NCBI RefSeq assembly: GCF_013408565.1
Contig: NZ_JACBZX010000001.1
Coordinates: 1,178,001 to 1,242,000 of the forward strand
Direction: 5' to 3'
DNA length: 64,000 bases
Origin: Janibacter alkaliphilus
Lineage (GTDB): Bacteria > Actinomycetota > Actinomycetes > Actinomycetales > Dermatophilaceae
Below the pieces are notes generated by a model that was not told the DNA's origin, did not search any database, and worked only from the letters and a program-made list of their open reading frames with translations. The position numbers were made by a program, and so were the translations under genes. This document shows positions 62,735 to 64,000 of the stretch, piece after piece. The first letter of the stretch is position 1. Each line of letters starts with the position of its first letter.

Positions 62735-62881
62735 CTCCACTACCCCCATGGTTGTCAGTCTCGGGCAACACGTGCTCGTCGGGAGGCTAGCCGTGCCCTG
62801 GCGTGCGCGCGATGGGTAGCGCTCCCCACCACCAGCATGGTCGCCTCGGGAGGTGCGCCGGCGACGCGGCACGATGGAGGC

Positions 62882-63898
62882 ATGAGCACCCAGCGGTGGC
62901 GAGCAGCACGCGAGCGCGTGCAGCCACGCCTGGACGAGCTCGCCGCGCGCCGGGACGCGCTGCGGCAGAGGGTGACCGACCGCGCGACGACCGCGGTGGA
63001 GGCATCCCCGGCGCCGGTGCGGACCGCCCTTCGCCTGGGGATCGCCACCGTTCGGGACGCGATGAAGGACCGGGTGCCCGGGCTGGCCGCCGAGGTCGCC
63101 CTCTTCACCCTCATCTCGCTGCCGGCGCTGGTGCTCGTCGTCCTCGGCTCGCTCGGCTACGTCGCCGAGGCGCTCGGAGAGGACGGCCAGGAGGAGCTGG
63201 AGCGGCTGGTCTTCACCGTGCCGAGCGCGGCGATGTCCGACTCCACCTACGCCGCCTACGAGTCGCTGGTCCGCCCGGTGCTGGAGTCGGGGCGGGTCGA
63301 CGTCATCGGCATCGGGCTGCTGCTCGGCCTGTGGACCGGCTCGCGCGCGATGAACCGCATCCTCGAGACGATCACCATCGCCTACGATCTGCCGCCGCGC
63401 GCCAGCCGCGGCCGCACCCGGCTGCTGGCGCTGGGCCTGACCGTGGCCGGCCTGCTCGGTGCGGTGACGATCCTGCCGCTGCTCGTCCTGGGGCCGCGGC
63501 TGATCCGCGCGCTCGCCCCTGACGGCATCGCCGACGCCACCCTGCAGCTCCTCGACTGGGCGTACTGGCCAGCGATGGGCGCACTGGTCATCGCCGCTCT
63601 GGCCACGCTCTACCACGTCGGGGTGCCCTGGCAGACCCCGTGGCGTCGCGACCTGCCCGGGGCCGTGCTGGCGATGGCGCTCTGGCTGGCCGCGGCGGCC
63701 GGGCTGCGCGCGTACCTCTTCTTCGAGGGCAGCAGCATCGAGGGCGGCGAGCAGGTCTACCAGCAGCTCGGCACTCCGATCGCCGTCGTGCTGTGGCTGT
63801 GGGTCTCGGCGATCGCGGTGCTGCTCGGGGCCGAGCTCAACGCCGAGATCGAGAAGGAGTGGCCGACCCGCACGACCGACTCCTCGGTGGCAGGGTGA
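62882..63898 (+). CDS. YihY/BrkB-family membrane protein
   Basis: A protein of 338 residues. A basic cytoplasmic N-terminus of about 75 residues precedes the six-helix YihY/UPF0761 domain: VPGLAAEVALFTLISLPALVLVVLGSLGYVAEAL, GIGLLLGLWTGSRAMNRILETITIAYDL, LLALGLTVAGLLGAVTILPLLVLGPRL and TPIAVVLWLWVSAIAVLLGAELNAEIE. Often misnamed ribonuclease BN; the role in the membrane is unknown. Followed 4 nt later by the next gene. Confidence 0.9.
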   Translation: MSTQRWRAARERVQPRLDELAARRDALRQRVTDRATTAVEASPAPVRTALRLGIATVRDAMKDRVPGLAAEVALFTLISLPALVLVVLGSLGYVAEALGEDGQEELERLVFTVPSAAMSDSTYAAYESLVRPVLESGRVDVIGIGLLLGLWTGSRAMNRILETITIAYDLPPRASRGRTRLLALGLTVAGLLGAVTILPLLVLGPRLIRALAPDGIADATLQLLDWAYWPAMGALVIAALATLYHVGVPWQTPWRRDLPGAVLAMALWLAAAAGLRAYLFFEGSSIEGGEQVYQQLGTPIAVVLWLWVSAIAVLLGAELNAEIEKEWPTRTTDSSVAG

Positions 63899-63902
63899 GG
63901 TC

Positions 63903-64000
63903 ATGGCTCCTTCGCTGACCACCGTCCTGCAGCGCGCCGTCGACGACGGCACCGTCCCCGGAGCGGTCGCCCTGCTCTCCCGCGACGGGCAGCGCGAGCT
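63903..64000 (+). CDS. Serine hydrolase, beta-lactamase family (partial)
   Basis: Only the first 32 codons are in the window. MAPSLTTVLQRAVDDGTVPG followed by AVALLSRDGQREL matches the N-terminus of cytosolic beta-lactamase/esterase-family (class C-like) hydrolases, which read dGtvPGAVallsRdG. It begins 4 nt after the YihY stop and probably shares its transcript. The catalytic SxxK lies beyond the window edge, so the assignment is tentative. Confidence 0.55.
   Translation, partial: MAPSLTTVLQRAVDDGTVPGAVALLSRDGQRE

Overview
The window is a GC-rich (about 70 percent or more), gene-dense stretch of an actinobacterial chromosome. Families such as the DUF6318 lipoprotein, DUF3152, DUF222-HNH (13E12-like), bacterial PH-domain proteins and an App1-type DUF2183 protein, with many ATGA/GTGA overlaps and GTG starts, point to Actinomycetes, most likely Micrococcales of the Intrasporangiaceae/Ornithinimicrobiaceae type. 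That placement is inference. No rRNA, tRNA, CRISPR array, insertion sequence or prophage was seen.

Layout. 0-24 kb is mostly housekeeping and surface genes: a UvrA-like ABC protein, lipoproteins, paired PH-domain proteins, a NYN protein, exonuclease III, two old-yellow-enzyme reductases, glutamate dehydrogenase, an ArsC-like protein, a frameshifted serine hydrolase, an aldo/keto reductase, DUF3152, App1 plus an Fpg/Nei glycosylase, a MerR regulator, and a histidine kinase/response regulator/DUF4097 operon. 24-32 kb holds a fructosamine kinase, a HAD phosphatase flanked by a 32-bp tandem array, a broken GMC oxidoreductase and a malic enzyme. 30-34.5 kb is a DNA-damage-type cluster: a DUF222-HNH nuclease, a glyoxalase with an internal stop and an AlkZ-like DNA glycosylase. 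All three start behind the same PafBC/RecA-NDp-like promoter, and the first also has a LexA-like box. 34.5-38.4 kb has 6-phosphogluconate dehydrogenase, ACC deaminase, a dienelactone hydrolase and a YezG-like immunity protein.

38.5-52.8 kb is a hexarate (aldarate) catabolic island. gudD, alpha-ketoglutaric semialdehyde dehydrogenase and kdgD convert glucarate to alpha-ketoglutarate. A LysR regulator follows. A tripartite (Tct) transporter comes next, with a universal stress protein and a second GlucD-type enolase-superfamily dehydratase. A talarate/galactarate-type dehydratase with its own GntR regulator completes it. The gud and tct operons share one promoter motif, which ties the transporter to the pathway. 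A low-GC GIY-YIG pair and a coupled pair with a colicin-immunity-like gene are inserted among them.

52.9-64 kb is transport and conflict: an AEC carrier and a LeuE exporter, then a lower-GC cassette (54.7-57.6 kb) of a secreted two-cysteine protein with a private ABC transporter, reminiscent of lactococcin 972-type loci, followed by an ABC exporter with two permeases of the BcrAB/LanFEG kind. After these come a GIY-YIG protein, a WXG100-type secreted effector overlapping a lipoprotein, a YihY/BrkB membrane protein and the start of a beta-lactamase-family gene.

Two window-wide features stand out. At least ten genes carry a TANNNT box 6-8 nt before the start codon, the signature of leaderless mRNAs. 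Four genes are broken by single-base frameshifts or stops, several in G/C runs, so sequencing error has to be weighed against real decay.
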